Below, piece after piece: positions 1 through 11,224 of a stretch of DNA of 64,000 nt. The stretch spans positions 1,736,001 through 1,800,000 of the forward strand of contig NZ_CP017186.1 of NCBI RefSeq assembly GCF_001729745.1. Direction: 5' to 3'. A program made the translations under genes and the position numbers. This stretch comes from Enterobacter hormaechei subsp. hoffmannii (lineage in GTDB: Bacteria; Pseudomonadota; Gammaproteobacteria; Enterobacterales; Enterobacteriaceae). Each line of letters starts with the position of its first letter. Position 1 is the stretch's first letter. Under the pieces are notes generated by a model. That model was not told where the DNA came from. It did not search any database and worked only from the letters and a program-made list of their open reading frames with translations.

Positions 1-745
1 GGCTGGCAATCACCAGAACCAGCGATAACACCAACAGAATAGTCGCCAGCGCGTTCACTTCGGGTGAAACACCGACTTTCACCATTGAGTAGATCTTCAA
101 CGGCAGAATTTCGTAGCTCGGCCCGGTGACGAAGGAGGACACGACCACGTCGTCCATCGACAGGGTAAAGCTGAGCAGCCATCCGGCTGCCACGGCAGGC
201 ATCGCCAGCGGCAGGATGATTTTGCGAAGAATGGTCATCTCGCTGGCTCCCAGATCCTTCGCCGCTTCCAGCATGCGTACGTCGAACCCTTTCAGTCGCG
301 CGTAGACGGTTACCACCACAAACGGCAGGCAGAAGGTGATATGCGAAAACAGCAGCGACCAGAAACCGAGCTGGACGCCCAGCAGCATAAACAGCACCAG
401 CAGTGAAATGGCCATCACGATGTCCGGGGACATCATCACCACAAACAGCATACCGCTGACGAACGGCTTACCGCGAAAACGGTAGCGGTACAGCGCCACG
501 GCGGTCAGCGAGCCAATCAGCGTCGCGAAGGTGGCAGAGAATACCGCCATCGTCAGCGAGTGCTGAGCGGCCTGTAGCAGGCTGTCATTGTTCATCAGCA
601 GGCCATACCATTTGGTGGTAAACCCTTGCCAGTTGATCCCGAAGCGTGAACTGTTAAAGGAGTTCACGATCAAAATGATTATCGGAATATAAAGATACGC
701 ATAAATGGCGGTCATAAAACCGCCGCGAAGCAGTCGACCGATCAT
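1..745 (-). CDS. potC: PotC, spermidine/putrescine ABC permease (3' end missing)
   Basis: Inner-membrane permease of the PotABCD polyamine importer; it pairs with PotB to form the translocation channel. The visible 248 codons begin MIGRLLRGG and contain several hydrophobic helices and the permease EAA loop (EAAKDLGASEM) that docks on the PotA ATPase. The family protein has about 264 residues, so only the last ~16 are lost at the window edge. The start ATG overlaps the potB stop as ATGA, which supports translational coupling. potD would be expected next, outside the window. Confidence 0.95.
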   Translation of the reverse strand, partial: MIGRLLRGGFMTAIYAYLYIPIIILIVNSFNSSRFGINWQGFTTKWYGLLMNNDSLLQAAQHSLTMAVFSATFATLIGSLTAVALYRYRFRGKPFVSGMLFVVMMSPDIVMAISLLVLFMLLGVQLGFWSLLFSHITFCLPFVVVTVYARLKGFDVRMLEAAKDLGASEMTILRKIILPLAMPAVAAGWLLSFTLSMDDVVVSSFVTGPSYEILPLKIYSMVKVGVSPEVNALATILLVLSLVLVIAS

Positions 746-1599
746 TCCAGCTCCACCTTCTTATTCAGCAGGCGTGAGGCACGCCAGTAAACCAGCAGCA
801 TCAGCCCCATTACCACCGTCAGCGTAATGCTGGTGGCCGAGCCGAACGGCCAGTCGCGGATGTTCAGGAACTGGCTCTTGATCACGTTGCCGATCAGCAG
901 GTTTTTCGCCCCGCCCATCAGGTCCGACACGTAGAACAGGCCCATCGCAGGCAGCATGACCAGCAGACATCCGGCAATAATGCCCGGCATGGTCAGCGGG
1001 ATAATGATGCGGATAAAGGTTTGCAGCTTGCTGGCCCCTAGGTCTCTCGCGGCTTCCAGAAGTGGTTTATCAAGCTTTTCAATACTTGAGTAAAGCGGCA
1101 TCACCATAAACGGCAGCAGGATATAGACCAGGCCGACGATCACCGCGCTCGGGGTGAACATAATGCGGATCGGCGTATCAATAACCCCAAGCCACAGCAG
1201 AAACTCGTTCAGATAACCTTTGGTGCTGAGGAAGATTTTCAGCCCGTAGATGCGGATTAACGAGTTGGTCCAGAATGGCACAATCAGTAAAAACAGCAGC
1301 AGCGGACGCACTTTTTGCGGCAGGCGAGCCAGGAACCACGCGAACGGATACCCCAGCACCAGACAGGCAACGGTGGCAATCAGCGCCATATTGAGCGAGT
1401 GCAGCAGCACGTCAAAGTAGAGCGGATCGAGCAGGCGTGCGTAGTTGTCCAGCGTAAAGACCATCGCGACGAAGTTCGCGTCGTCGCGGGTCAGGAAGCT
1501 GGTTACGATGATCATCAGGTTGGGAAGAAAGACAAACAACACAAGCCAACCGACGATCGTGGCAATCACCACATTCTGGAACTTACTTGTGTTCTTCAT
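742..1599 (-). CDS. potB: PotB, spermidine/putrescine ABC permease
   Basis: Second permease of the polyamine importer. The 285-residue product has about six membrane spans and the ATPase-docking loop [11 protein letters not shown] near residue 180. I chose the start MKNTSKFQ, which matches the known E. coli protein; an in-frame ATG four codons upstream is possible. The reading frame begins inside the potA 3' end (17-base overlap) and its stop overlaps the potC start, so potA-potB-potC is a tightly coupled operon. Confidence 0.95.
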   Translation of the reverse strand: MKNTSKFQNVVIATIVGWLVLFVFLPNLMIIVTSFLTRDDANFVAMVFTLDNYARLLDPLYFDVLLHSLNMALIATVACLVLGYPFAWFLARLPQKVRPLLLFLLIVPFWTNSLIRIYGLKIFLSTKGYLNEFLLWLGVIDTPIRIMFTPSAVIVGLVYILLPFMVMPLYSSIEKLDKPLLEAARDLGASKLQTFIRIIIPLTMPGIIAGCLLVMLPAMGLFYVSDLMGGAKNLLIGNVIKSQFLNIRDWPFGSATSITLTVVMGLMLLVYWRASRLLNKKVELE

Positions 1600-2701
1600 C
1601 AGCCAGTACAACCTCCCAGCTTTCTACCCAGTTGATGACCATCTTCTGATCCAGCGAGTGGTCGAAGTCCGGATCGTCCTCGTTGAAGAACTCACTAACC
1701 ATCACCATTTTGCCGTTTTCCAGTTCCACAACGGATTCGAGGGTCATCCCTTTGTAGTTGCGTTCGCGAACGTAACCGATCAGACCTTCGGCGTCAGCCG
1801 TGTCGTGGATCTCATCGACGCGAAGATCTTCCGGGCGCAGCAGAACGTTGAGCCTTTGTCCCTTTTCCACGGCAAAGTTCACCGTGATGTTGCATTCGCG
1901 GCCTTCCACGTTGGCGAGCACGCGCTGCTCGTCCAGACGCTCAATCACCGTGGCGTTGAAAATATTGATTTCGCCAATGAAGCTGGCGACGAACAGGTTT
2001 TTCGGCTCCTCGTAAATTTCACGCGGCGTGCCGTCCTGCTCAATCTTGCCCTCACGCATCACCACGATACGGTCTGACATAGTCAGGGCTTCTTCCTGAT
2101 CGTGAGTGACAAACACGAACGTGATGCCGAGCTTACGCTGAAGCGCTTTCAGCTCGTTCTGCATCTGCTTGCGCAGCTTGTAGTCCAGCGCGGAGAGGGA
2201 TTCATCCAGCAGGAGCAGGCGTGGTTTGTTGACCACGGCGCGGGCAATAGCCACACGCTGCTGCTGACCACCAGAAAGTTGATGCGGCTTGCGCTGGGCG
2301 AATGCCTCCAGCTGCACCATGCGCAGGGCTTCGGTAACGCGCGGCGGGATCTCGCTGGCGGGTGTTTTTTGCATCCGCAGGCCAAACGCCACGTTCTCAA
2401 ACACGGTCATGTGCGGGAACAGGGCATAGCTCTGAAAGACGGTATTGACGTGGCGATCTTCGGCAGGGACCTGGGTAATGTCCTGGTTCTCAAGATGGAT
2501 ATGGCCGTTATCGACGCTTTCCAGCCCGGCAATAAGGCGCAGGACGGTGGTTTTGCCGCAGCCGGAGGGGCCAAGCAGCGTGAGAAACTCACCGTCATTG
2601 ATGGTCAGATTAAGATCGGAAATGACATCTTTGCCATCGAAACTTTTACGAATTCGTTCCAGTTGCACCAGCGGTGAAAGGGAACGGGGTTGTGTATTCA
2701 A
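1583..2701 (-). CDS. potA: PotA, polyamine-transport ATPase (start unusual)
   Basis: Cytoplasmic ATPase that powers spermidine/putrescine uptake with PotB, PotC and the periplasmic PotD. It has Walker [10 protein letters not shown], signature LSGGQQQR, Walker B LLLLDES, the switch His of FVTHDQ, and a C-terminal TOBE-type regulatory region. The open frame can begin only at a TTG (2701) reading MNTQPRS. The expected ATG with a good ribosome site is at 2718 but is out of frame by one base: it encodes MGQREN and then stops in a TGA that overlaps the TTG. From recall, the E. coli protein begins MGQSKKLN, so one A appears to be missing from an A-run here. This may be an assembly error or a real coupled leader. 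Confidence 0.9.
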   Translation of the reverse strand: MNTQPRSLSPLVQLERIRKSFDGKDVISDLNLTINDGEFLTLLGPSGCGKTTVLRLIAGLESVDNGHIHLENQDITQVPAEDRHVNTVFQSYALFPHMTVFENVAFGLRMQKTPASEIPPRVTEALRMVQLEAFAQRKPHQLSGGQQQRVAIARAVVNKPRLLLLDESLSALDYKLRKQMQNELKALQRKLGITFVFVTHDQEEALTMSDRIVVMREGKIEQDGTPREIYEEPKNLFVASFIGEINIFNATVIERLDEQRVLANVEGRECNITVNFAVEKGQRLNVLLRPEDLRVDEIHDTADAEGLIGYVRERNYKGMTLESVVELENGKMVMVSEFFNEDDPDFDHSLDQKMVINWVESWEVVLADEEHK

Positions 2702-2907
2702 TTTTCGCGCTGTCCCATATAGACGCCTCAGGCAGCAGACTGAAGCGGGGTTTGTGTGTAACCACCTTGGTGACTCGTAATGAGGGCGGACATTCTACGG
2801 CAAACCCATTGAATCGCCAATCCTTCTCACTTATTCATAAGCTACATTTATTAACGCAGAACGATATAAACGTAAAAAGTTCTCGTTTGCGGGATAAAAG
2901 TGACCTG

Positions 2908-2922
2908 ACGCAATATTTGCGT
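2908..2922. promoter_or_regulatory. 15-bp palindrome upstream of pepT
   Basis: ACGCAATATTTGCGT is a perfect inverted repeat (six-base arms, three-base centre) 47 bases before the pepT start in the potA-pepT divergent region. It does not match the FNR consensus expected from work on pepT in enteric bacteria. It is a candidate operator with no assigned regulator. Confidence 0.3.
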
Positions 2923-2968
2923 TTTGCTGCTTAATGATAATGTTGTCACAAAAAGTGAGGGTGACTGC

Positions 2969-4192
2969 ATGGATAAACTACTTGAGCGTTTCTTACATTA
3001 CGTTTCGCTGGATACCCAATCTAAGCCGGGGGTCCGACAGGTGCCAAGCACCGAAGGCCAGTGGAAGCTGCTAAATCTGCTGAAAGAGCAGCTGGAGGCC
3101 ATGGGGCTGGTTGATGTCACGCTCAGTGAAAAAGGGACCGTGATGGGAACGCTGCCGGCCAACGTTGAGGGAGATATCCCGGCGATTGGCTTTATTTCTC
3201 ATGTCGATACCTCACCTGATTTTAGCGGTAAACACGTTAATCCGCAGATTGTTGAAAACTACCGCGGCGGAGATATTGCGCTGGGCATTGGCGACGAAGT
3301 GCTGTCGCCGGTGATGTTCCCGGTACTGCATCAGCTGCTGGGGCAGACGTTAATCACCACCGACGGCAAAACCTTGCTGGGGGCCGATGACAAAGCGGGT
3401 ATCGCCGAGATCATGACGGCGCTGGCGGTGCTGAAGGGCAAAAATATCCCACATGGCGATATCCGCGTGGCCTTCACGCCGGATGAAGAGGTAGGAAAAG
3501 GCGCGAAACATTTTGACGTTGAGGCGTTTAACGCTCAGTGGGCCTACACCGTCGACGGTGGCGGCGTGGGTGAACTTGAGTATGAAAACTTTAACGCGGC
3601 ATCGGTGACGATCAAAATCGTCGGGAATAACGTGCACCCGGGCTCTGCGAAAGGGGTGATGGTGAATGCGCTGTCGCTGGCTGCGCGTATTCATGCGGAA
3701 GTTCCTGCCGAAGAGAGCCCGGAGATGACGGAAGGGTATGAGGGTTTTTATCATCTGACCAGCATCAAGGGGAACGTGGACAGCGCGCAGATGCACTATA
3801 TCGTCCGCGATTTTGACCGCAAAGCCTTTGAAGCGCGCAAGCGTAAGATGATGGAGATCGCGAAAAAGGTCGGCAAGGGGCTGCACCCGGATTGCTATAT
3901 TGAGCTCATCATCGAAGACAGCTATTACAATATGCGCGAGAAGGTGATGGAGCATCCGCACATTCTTGATATCGCCCAGCAGGCGATGCGCGATTGTGAT
4001 ATCGAGCCGGTGATGAAACCGATCCGTGGTGGAACCGATGGTTCGCAGCTGTCATTTATGGGCCTGCCGTGCCCGAACCTGTTTACCGGTGGATATAACT
4101 ACCACGGCAAGCATGAGTTCGTGACGCTGGAAGGGATGGAAAAAGCGGTGCAGGTGATTGTGCGGATAGCAGAGTTAACCGCGAAGCGGTAA
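2969..4192 (+). CDS. pepT: PepT, peptidase T (tripeptide aminopeptidase)
   Basis: Cytoplasmic M20-family zinc aminopeptidase that removes N-terminal residues from tripeptides. The 407-residue product has the metal ligands and catalytic Asp of SHVDTSPD, the bridging Asp of LLGADDKAG, the catalytic Glu of TPDEEVG, and the C-terminal HEFV motif. I chose ATG 2969 (MDKLLERF) because it follows an AGTGAGGGTG ribosome site and gives the family length; the frame is open 15 codons further upstream. It is transcribed divergently from potABC, the same order as in E. coli and Salmonella. Confidence 0.96.
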   Translation: MDKLLERFLHYVSLDTQSKPGVRQVPSTEGQWKLLNLLKEQLEAMGLVDVTLSEKGTVMGTLPANVEGDIPAIGFISHVDTSPDFSGKHVNPQIVENYRGGDIALGIGDEVLSPVMFPVLHQLLGQTLITTDGKTLLGADDKAGIAEIMTALAVLKGKNIPHGDIRVAFTPDEEVGKGAKHFDVEAFNAQWAYTVDGGGVGELEYENFNAASVTIKIVGNNVHPGSAKGVMVNALSLAARIHAEVPAEESPEMTEGYEGFYHLTSIKGNVDSAQMHYIVRDFDRKAFEARKRKMMEIAKKVGKGLHPDCYIELIIEDSYYNMREKVMEHPHILDIAQQAMRDCDIEPVMKPIRGGTDGSQLSFMGLPCPNLFTGGYNYHGKHEFVTLEGMEKAVQVIVRIAELTAKR

Positions 4193-4196
4193 GAAA

Positions 4197-4274
4197 AAGC
4201 CCGGTGGCGCTGCGCTTACCGGGCCTACAGTAAAGGCTTTTGTAGGCCGGGTAAGGCGTAGCCGCCACCCGGCA
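4197..4274. repeat. REP pair (BIME) left of RAYT gene
   Basis: Two inverted REP units: one starting GCCCGGTGGCG and one starting GTAGGCCGGGTAAGGCG and ending CCACCCGGC, separated by a short spacer. The arrangement is repeated almost exactly on the other side of the RAYT gene. The unit begins with the GTAG tetranucleotide recognised by RAYT proteins. Confidence 0.95.
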
Positions 4275-4292
4275 CATGAACAGGGAGTTCAA

Positions 4293-4784
4293 ATGTCAAA
4301 CTACCGCCGCCACTACATCCCCGGTGGGACCTGGTTTTTCACCGTCAATCTGCAAAACCGCCAGAGCGATTTACTTACCCGCCACATCGACAGCCTGCGT
4401 TCCGCTACCGCCACGGTTAAGCATGCGAAGCCCTTCACCATTAACGCCTGGGTTATCCTGCCTGAACATATGCACTGTATCTGGACCTTACCGGAAGGGG
4501 ACAGTGACTTTTCAGCGCGCTGGCGCGACATCAAAAAAATGTTTAGCCGCAACATTGAGATGCGCCACGTCTGGCAGCCGCGTTTCTGGGAACACACTAT
4601 TCGCAATGAACAGGATTACCGGCGGCATATGGATTACGTCTACATCAATCCGCTGAAGCATGGCTATGTCGGGAAAGTCGTCGACTGGCCCTATTCAACG
4701 TTTCATCGGGACGTGCGGGAGGGGTTATATCCGGCAGACTGGGCGGGTGAGATTGAGGATTTTGCGGCGGGGGAGCGGAAGTAA
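4293..4784 (+). CDS. REP-associated tyrosine transposase (RAYT)
   Basis: Single-copy transposase-like nuclease of the Y1/HUH family (TnpA_REP), thought to cut and copy REP elements as single-stranded DNA. The 163-residue product has the metal-binding HUH-type motif (PEHMHCIW, about residue 53) and the catalytic-Tyr region DYVYINPLKHGYV near residue 116. The N-terminal NYRRHYIPGGTWFFTVNL is typical of the family. Start ATG 4293 has a GGGAG ribosome site. It lies between two REP pairs, the standard REPtron layout. The ORF looks intact. Family members are usually domesticated and rarely move themselves. Confidence 0.93.
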   Translation: MSNYRRHYIPGGTWFFTVNLQNRQSDLLTRHIDSLRSATATVKHAKPFTINAWVILPEHMHCIWTLPEGDSDFSARWRDIKKMFSRNIEMRHVWQPRFWEHTIRNEQDYRRHMDYVYINPLKHGYVGKVVDWPYSTFHRDVREGLYPADWAGEIEDFAAGERK

Positions 4785-4787
4785 AAA

Positions 4788-4865
4788 AAGCCCGGTGGCG
4801 CATCGCTTACCGGGCCTACGGGAACGGCTTTTGTAGGCCGGGTAAGGCGTAGCCGCCACCCGGCA
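4788..4865. repeat. REP pair (BIME) right of RAYT gene
   Basis: Near copy of the REP pair at 4197-4274, in the same orientation, with differences mainly in the loop and spacer. The two pairs bracket the RAYT gene as a direct duplication. It also lies at the 3' end of roxA (which reads leftwards) and may stabilise its mRNA. Confidence 0.95.
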
Positions 4866-4876
4866 AACATCATGAC

Positions 4877-5998
4877 TCAGTCCTCAAAAAACCAGTACCC
4901 GCTGTTCACCAGCGCGGCCAGCATAGCGAGGAAGGAGGGATCGTCCAGCGCGTCACCAAAGGTATCCGCAGACAGCACCATATGGCTGGCAATCGCTTCC
5001 AGTGCCGGACGGTGTGGAGAGTCCAGGCGCTCGCCGTTGACGAATACCTCTTCGCCAATGCGCAATACACGTAATCCGCCCAGACGAACCAGCTTATCGC
5101 CCTGCTGGAGGGCATCATAAATTTCATCTGCCTGATACGGCGGCTCTGGCGGTGCGACGTCCAGTTCGTGACGCGACTGGCTGATAAACTCGCCAAACCA
5201 CGGTCTGAAGTGCTCCGGTTCGTTGATCAGATCCAGCATCATACCGCGCAGCTTATCCAGCTCCTCTGGCAGAATATCGGCCGGGTGCTCACGCGCCAGA
5301 ACATCCGGATCGCTGTAACGATGGCTGCCCAGCTCGCGCTGTAAAACATAGTCAGCGAATCCGCTGATCATCTCGCGGCCGCTTGGCGCGCGGAAACCAA
5401 CCGAATAGTTTAGCGAGTTTTCCAGGGAATAACCTTCATGCGGGAAGCCTGGCGGGATATACAGAATGTCGCCTGGCTCCAGCTCTTCATCAATGATCCC
5501 TTCAAACGGATCAACCTGAAGCAGATCCGGGTGCGGGCAGTGCTGCTTCATTGGCACTTTTTCGCCCACTCGCCAGCGACGGCGACCGGTACCCTGAATG
5601 ATAAACACGTCGTACTGATCAAGATGCGGACCCACGCCGCCACCGGGAACAGAGAAGGAGATCATCAGATCGTCCATTCGCCAGTCTGGGAGGGCGCGGA
5701 AGGGACGCATCAAGGCTGCGGTGGGTTCGTGCCAGTTGTTGACCGCCTGCACCAGTAAAGACCAGTTGCTTTCGCCCAGGTGATCGTAGCTTTCAAAGGG
5801 ACCGTGGCTTACCTGCCATTTCCCGTCCTGATGGCTCACCAGACGGCTGTCTACCTCGTTTTCCATCGCCAGACCAGCGAGTTCGTCAGGAGAAATAGGG
5901 TCGATAAAATTGCTGATCCCGCGTTTAAGAACGACCGGGCGTTTTTGCCAGTAACGTTCAATAAATTCGGGCCAGTTAAGCGTTAATTGATAATCCAT
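4877..5998 (-). CDS. roxA: RoxA (YcfD), ribosomal protein L16 arginine hydroxylase
   Basis: Fe(II)/2-oxoglutarate oxygenase that hydroxylates an Arg of 50S protein L16. The 373-residue product has the JmjC-type barrel with iron ligands His125 and Asp127 (PHLDQYD) and His187 (GFPHEGY), then a helical dimerisation region and a C-terminal winged-helix part. Length and ligand positions agree with E. coli YcfD. It is transcribed in the same direction as phoPQ, 91 bases downstream of phoQ. Confidence 0.95.
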   Translation of the reverse strand: MDYQLTLNWPEFIERYWQKRPVVLKRGISNFIDPISPDELAGLAMENEVDSRLVSHQDGKWQVSHGPFESYDHLGESNWSLLVQAVNNWHEPTAALMRPFRALPDWRMDDLMISFSVPGGGVGPHLDQYDVFIIQGTGRRRWRVGEKVPMKQHCPHPDLLQVDPFEGIIDEELEPGDILYIPPGFPHEGYSLENSLNYSVGFRAPSGREMISGFADYVLQRELGSHRYSDPDVLAREHPADILPEELDKLRGMMLDLINEPEHFRPWFGEFISQSRHELDVAPPEPPYQADEIYDALQQGDKLVRLGGLRVLRIGEEVFVNGERLDSPHRPALEAIASHMVLSADTFGDALDDPSFLAMLAALVNSGYWFFED

Positions 5999-6089
5999 AT
6001 TTTTGTATTCCGCAGGCTCTTACTGAGACGGATTATAACGGAAGCACCGACCCCTGGCTGCGAGATCCGCGTATTTTTCACATTTCGGG

Positions 6090-7553
6090 TTAACTATCGT
6101 TCAATACGGGCTGTTGGCGGCCAAAAATGACTTCCATACGGGCACCGCCCAGCAGACTTTCGCCGGTTTCAATCTTGCCCTCGTACTGATCGACAATTTC
6201 CCGGGCGACGGATAATCCGACACCCTGGCCCGGGCGCAGCGTATCGGCGCGCTGACCGCGATCGAATACCACTTCGCGTTTATTATGGGGAATGCCAGGA
6301 CCATCATCCTCAACGATAATATGCAGTTCGTTATCCGTTACGCGCGCGGACACCTCGACAAACTCCAGACAATATTTGCAGGCGTTATCGAGCAGATTTC
6401 CCATCACTTCCATAAAGTCATTCTTCTCGCCAACAAAGCTTATTTCCGGTGAGATATCCAGACTGATGTTTACCCCTTTACGCTGGTAAACCTTGTTCAG
6501 CGCAGAGGTGAGGTTATCCAGCAGCGGGGCTACCGGGTGCAGTTCACGGCTCAATAAGGCGCTTCCGGAACGCATGCTCGCGCGGTGCAGGTAATAACCA
6601 ATCTGCTGTGAAATACGGCTGATTTGCTCCAGCATTACCGGCTCGGCGTCATCCACGCTCATTTTCGAACTGCGCATTGAACGCAGTGTACTTTGCATCA
6701 CTGCCAGCGGGGTTTTCAGGCTGTGCGTAAGATCGGTGAGCGTCGTGCGATACTTGTCGTAACGTTCACGTTCGCTTTTCAGCAGGCGGTTGAGGTTGCG
6801 CACCAGGCTGGTCAGTTCGCGTGTAGTTTCAGGGTTAAGCTTCTCGCGGTGATGTTCCTCCAGCTCGCGCACCTCTTTGGCAAGGGATTCAATCGGGCGG
6901 AGGCTCCACCACGCAGCAACCCACAGGAGAGGGATCACCAGCAGCAGGTTGGCAGCCAGAACGTACACGAACCAGTTCCAGACCATATACGAACGTTTTA
7001 GCTCAACCGGTATCGTATCGATCACTACAATGGTCAGCTGCGGCATGTTCAGAGTGGCGGGATACAGGTTGATGGCCACCGAGTGGGTCATCTCCGTGTC
7101 GTCATCTTCAGCGCGGATCTCATTGAGCTTGTTCTGTAACGCCCGATCGTCACGCAGCAGGATGCTGGTAGAGTTGAGGTCGGCTTCTATTTCGTGAAAA
7201 CCATTGGTTTTAAGCCATTCCGGACGGATGCGCTTTTTCAGCCAGGGGACGTCGCGCTGCGCCCACAGCAATTTTCCTTTTTCATCGTAAATGAGTGCCA
7301 GCGTTGGGCTCTGCTGGTTCAGGTTTTCCGGCATCTCGACGGTGATTTGGTTGTTCTCCCATTTCGCGAGGGTATAGAACAGATTACTTTCGCCGCGAAG
7401 CAGGCGGAAGGTGGTTTTATCGAAGCTTACGCTGTACCCGACCAACGCCACCATTCCGTAAGAGAGGGACAGCACGAGCACGACGGCGGCGGTTGCCAGC
7501 AGAAAGCGAACCCGCAGTGAAAGGGGTAAAATGTGGCGCAAAATCCCTTTCAT
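6090..7553 (-). CDS. phoQ: PhoQ, sensor histidine kinase
   Basis: Inner-membrane sensor for low Mg2+, acidic pH and cationic peptides; phosphorylates PhoP. The 487-residue product has TM1 at about 17-37, a periplasmic PAS-like domain with the acidic patch EDDDTE (149-154) that binds divalent cations, TM2 at about 195-215, a HAMP domain, the phospho-acceptor His277 in [11 protein letters not shown], and ATP-binding N, G1 and G2 boxes ([24 protein letters not shown]). It starts immediately after the phoP stop. No truncation or obvious loss of a key residue is seen. Confidence 0.97.
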   Translation of the reverse strand: MKGILRHILPLSLRVRFLLATAAVVLVLSLSYGMVALVGYSVSFDKTTFRLLRGESNLFYTLAKWENNQITVEMPENLNQQSPTLALIYDEKGKLLWAQRDVPWLKKRIRPEWLKTNGFHEIEADLNSTSILLRDDRALQNKLNEIRAEDDDTEMTHSVAINLYPATLNMPQLTIVVIDTIPVELKRSYMVWNWFVYVLAANLLLVIPLLWVAAWWSLRPIESLAKEVRELEEHHREKLNPETTRELTSLVRNLNRLLKSERERYDKYRTTLTDLTHSLKTPLAVMQSTLRSMRSSKMSVDDAEPVMLEQISRISQQIGYYLHRASMRSGSALLSRELHPVAPLLDNLTSALNKVYQRKGVNISLDISPEISFVGEKNDFMEVMGNLLDNACKYCLEFVEVSARVTDNELHIIVEDDGPGIPHNKREVVFDRGQRADTLRPGQGVGLSVAREIVDQYEGKIETGESLLGGARMEVIFGRQQPVLNDS

Positions 7554-8225
7554 TTAGCGTAATTCGAACAGGTAGCCCTGACCACGCACGGTGGTAATCA
7601 CGTCGTGCGGGTACTGTGCCTGAATTTTTTTGCGCAGGCGGCCCATCAGCACGTCAATGGTGTGGCTTTCGCGCAGTTCGGCATCCGGATAAAGCTGAAG
7701 CATCAGGGAATCTTTGCTCACCACTTTACCGTTGTTACGGATCAGCGTTTCCATGATGGTGTATTCGAATGCGGTCAGCTTGATTACTTCATCATTTATT
7801 GAAAATTCGCGGCGGGAGAGATCCACCTGGAACGGCGGCAGAGAGATCACCTGTGACGCCAGCCCGCTGTTGCGGCGCAGCAGCGCCTGCATACGCGCGG
7901 CGACTTCTTCAATATGGAAGGGTTTGGTCACGTAGTCATCTGCGCCTGCGCTCAACACTTCAACCTTGTCCTGCCAGCCTTCGCGAGCAGTCAGCACCAG
8001 TACCGGCAGGGAAACGTCATGGCTACGCCAGCGGCGGATAAGAGATAATCCGTCTTCATCCGGCAGCCCTAAATCGACAATGGCGATGTCCGGCAGGTGT
8101 TCATTGAGATAATAATCGGCCTCTTTTGCGTCTTCAGCATCGTCCACCTGATGACCCATCTCCTGAAGTTGAACTTTCAGGTGATGACGTAGCAATGCGT
8201 TATCCTCAACAACCAGTACGCGCAT
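7554..8225 (-). CDS. phoP: PhoP, response regulator
   Basis: OmpR-type transcription factor that controls Mg2+ transport, lipid A modification and virulence genes. The 223-residue product has a receiver domain (acidic pocket VEDN, phospho-acceptor Asp51 in IVDLGLPD, Thr of LVLTARE, Lys of TKPF) and a C-terminal winged helix ending [10 protein letters not shown]. Three consecutive ATGs occur at the start; the third (8225) gives MRVLVVED and sits about eight bases after GGGAG, so I chose it. First gene of the phoPQ operon. Confidence 0.97.
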   Translation of the reverse strand: MRVLVVEDNALLRHHLKVQLQEMGHQVDDAEDAKEADYYLNEHLPDIAIVDLGLPDEDGLSLIRRWRSHDVSLPVLVLTAREGWQDKVEVLSAGADDYVTKPFHIEEVAARMQALLRRNSGLASQVISLPPFQVDLSRREFSINDEVIKLTAFEYTIMETLIRNNGKVVSKDSLMLQLYPDAELRESHTIDVLMGRLRKKIQAQYPHDVITTVRGQGYLFELR

Positions 8226-8298
8226 CATCATTTCTCCCTTTATAAATGGTATGAATAGTTTAACGCTGATTATCCAGGTTGACACCAGCGTTATGAAA
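8226..8298 (-). promoter_or_regulatory. phoPQ promoter region
   Basis: On the phoP strand a -10-like GATAAT lies at 8274-8269 and is followed by a 5' leader that resembles the E. coli phoP leader. A PhoP box (two TGTTTA-type hexamers 11 bases apart) is expected for autoregulation. I see only a poor match in the upstream AT-rich bases and do not call it. Confidence 0.4.
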
Positions 8299-8583
8299 TT
8301 AAATGATTTTTTTCATGCTTCCGAAGACAGGTGGCATTACGCCAGGCATCTGATTATTAAGTATGTTGACCTGATCCTGTTTCATATCGCCCACCCACCT
8401 CACATAAGCCTTATACGCCCCCAGAAGGCGCGGGTAATATAAACTGACTTGTTTTCGCACGCTTTCGCAATCCGGATAAAACATCCATCCGTTTATGAAC
8501 GGTTGAAGGCGAGTCGCTTTTTTGACAGAACGGGCACGCCAGTTTTGTAAAGATTGCCCTTTTTTTTGTAAGGATGTTCTCAC
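8299..8583 (-). CDS. Doubtful small ORF upstream of phoP
   Basis: An open frame of 94 codons with a GTG start, reading in the phoP direction. The product is basic and rich in Trp and Tyr ([15 protein letters not shown]) and has no signal peptide or domain that I recognise. No convincing ribosome site precedes the GTG. The region is more AT-rich than its neighbours. It could be a decayed gene or chance; if real, its transcript would read into the phoP promoter. Confidence 0.25.
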   Translation of the reverse strand: MRTSLQKKGQSLQNWRARSVKKATRLQPFINGWMFYPDCESVRKQVSLYYPRLLGAYKAYVRWVGDMKQDQVNILNNQMPGVMPPVFGSMKKII

Positions 8584-8700
8584 TATGGCTGTCTTTGTCT
8601 ACGCTTATTTTATGGTGCGAAATTAGATTTGCATAAGATGTGCCAGAAAATCAGCATTTTTACACAACAAAACAGCAATATAGCGAGTAAAGAGGATTCT

Positions 8701-9093
8701 ATGGAATGGAAGGTTGTTGAGACTATTGCGAGCCCGGAAAGTGGAACCATCTTTTGCAAAGTTGAAACACAATATGGCCTGAATTATATCCTTTGGCTAA
8801 AAGGGGATTATTACGTTCGTGCCGGTGAAATCATCACCACCTCAAACCAGGGTATCCTGATTAACGATCGGCGGCGTAGGGTATGGATAGCGCAGGCAAT
8901 GCCCTATACATCAATAGGCTGGATGGGGTTCAAACAGAAAAACGCGTGTCCAGGTAACCGGCAGGAGATGGATCGGCCATGCACGGTTGAGACCCCGTGC
9001 CAGTTCAGGCTGTGCCCGTTCGGCTTAAAACGATATATTCCGGAAAGTTATTCCACGGCGAAAAATAACAACCAGCCTGACAACAGGTTGTAA
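8701..9093 (+). CDS. Hypothetical protein with C-terminal Cys cluster
   Basis: A 130-residue product not recognised as any named family. I chose ATG 8701 (MEWKVVET) because AGAGG sits five bases upstream; the frame is open 24 codons further. The first ~80 residues look beta-rich (ILWLKGDYYVRAGEIITT). The following ~40 residues contain four Cys in NACPGN, RPC, ETPC and RLCPFG, a spacing that could bind a metal. The tail is low complexity. It lies alone between divergent phoP and convergent purB. The low GC content and lack of a K-12 counterpart at this spot suggest acquisition. Confidence 0.6.
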   Translation: MEWKVVETIASPESGTIFCKVETQYGLNYILWLKGDYYVRAGEIITTSNQGILINDRRRRVWIAQAMPYTSIGWMGFKQKNACPGNRQEMDRPCTVETPCQFRLCPFGLKRYIPESYSTAKNNNQPDNRL

Positions 9094-9146
9094 TCCCGGC
9101 AGAGCCTGTAACGGGGTGTGAACGTCGACACGATGATGAAAAGCAG

Positions 9147-9170
9147 CCCCCTTTCCGGGTGGAAAGGGGG
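9147..9170 (-). terminator. purB terminator
   Basis: A ten-base perfect stem CCCCCTTTCC / GGAAAGGGGG with loop GGGT, eight bases beyond the purB stop. On the purB strand it is followed by CTGCTTTTC. Confidence 0.8.
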
Positions 9171-9177
9171 AGGGTGA

Positions 9178-11197
<2,020 letters not shown>

Positions 11198-11224
11198 ACG
11201 GTCTCCTTTATGTGTGCAAACGGT

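Noticed and set aside
4276..4656. Alternative frame overlapping the RAYT gene
   Set aside because: Pro/Thr/Ser-rich translation with no motif; RAYT motifs are in the frame starting at 4293.
4197..4865. Repeated palindromes considered as a CRISPR array
   Set aside because: Units are inverted pairs of REP type, with no regular spacers and no cas genes.
8251..8442. 63-codon plus-strand ORF in the phoP promoter
   Set aside because: No ribosome site; it spans the phoP promoter and overlaps the equally weak minus-strand ORF.
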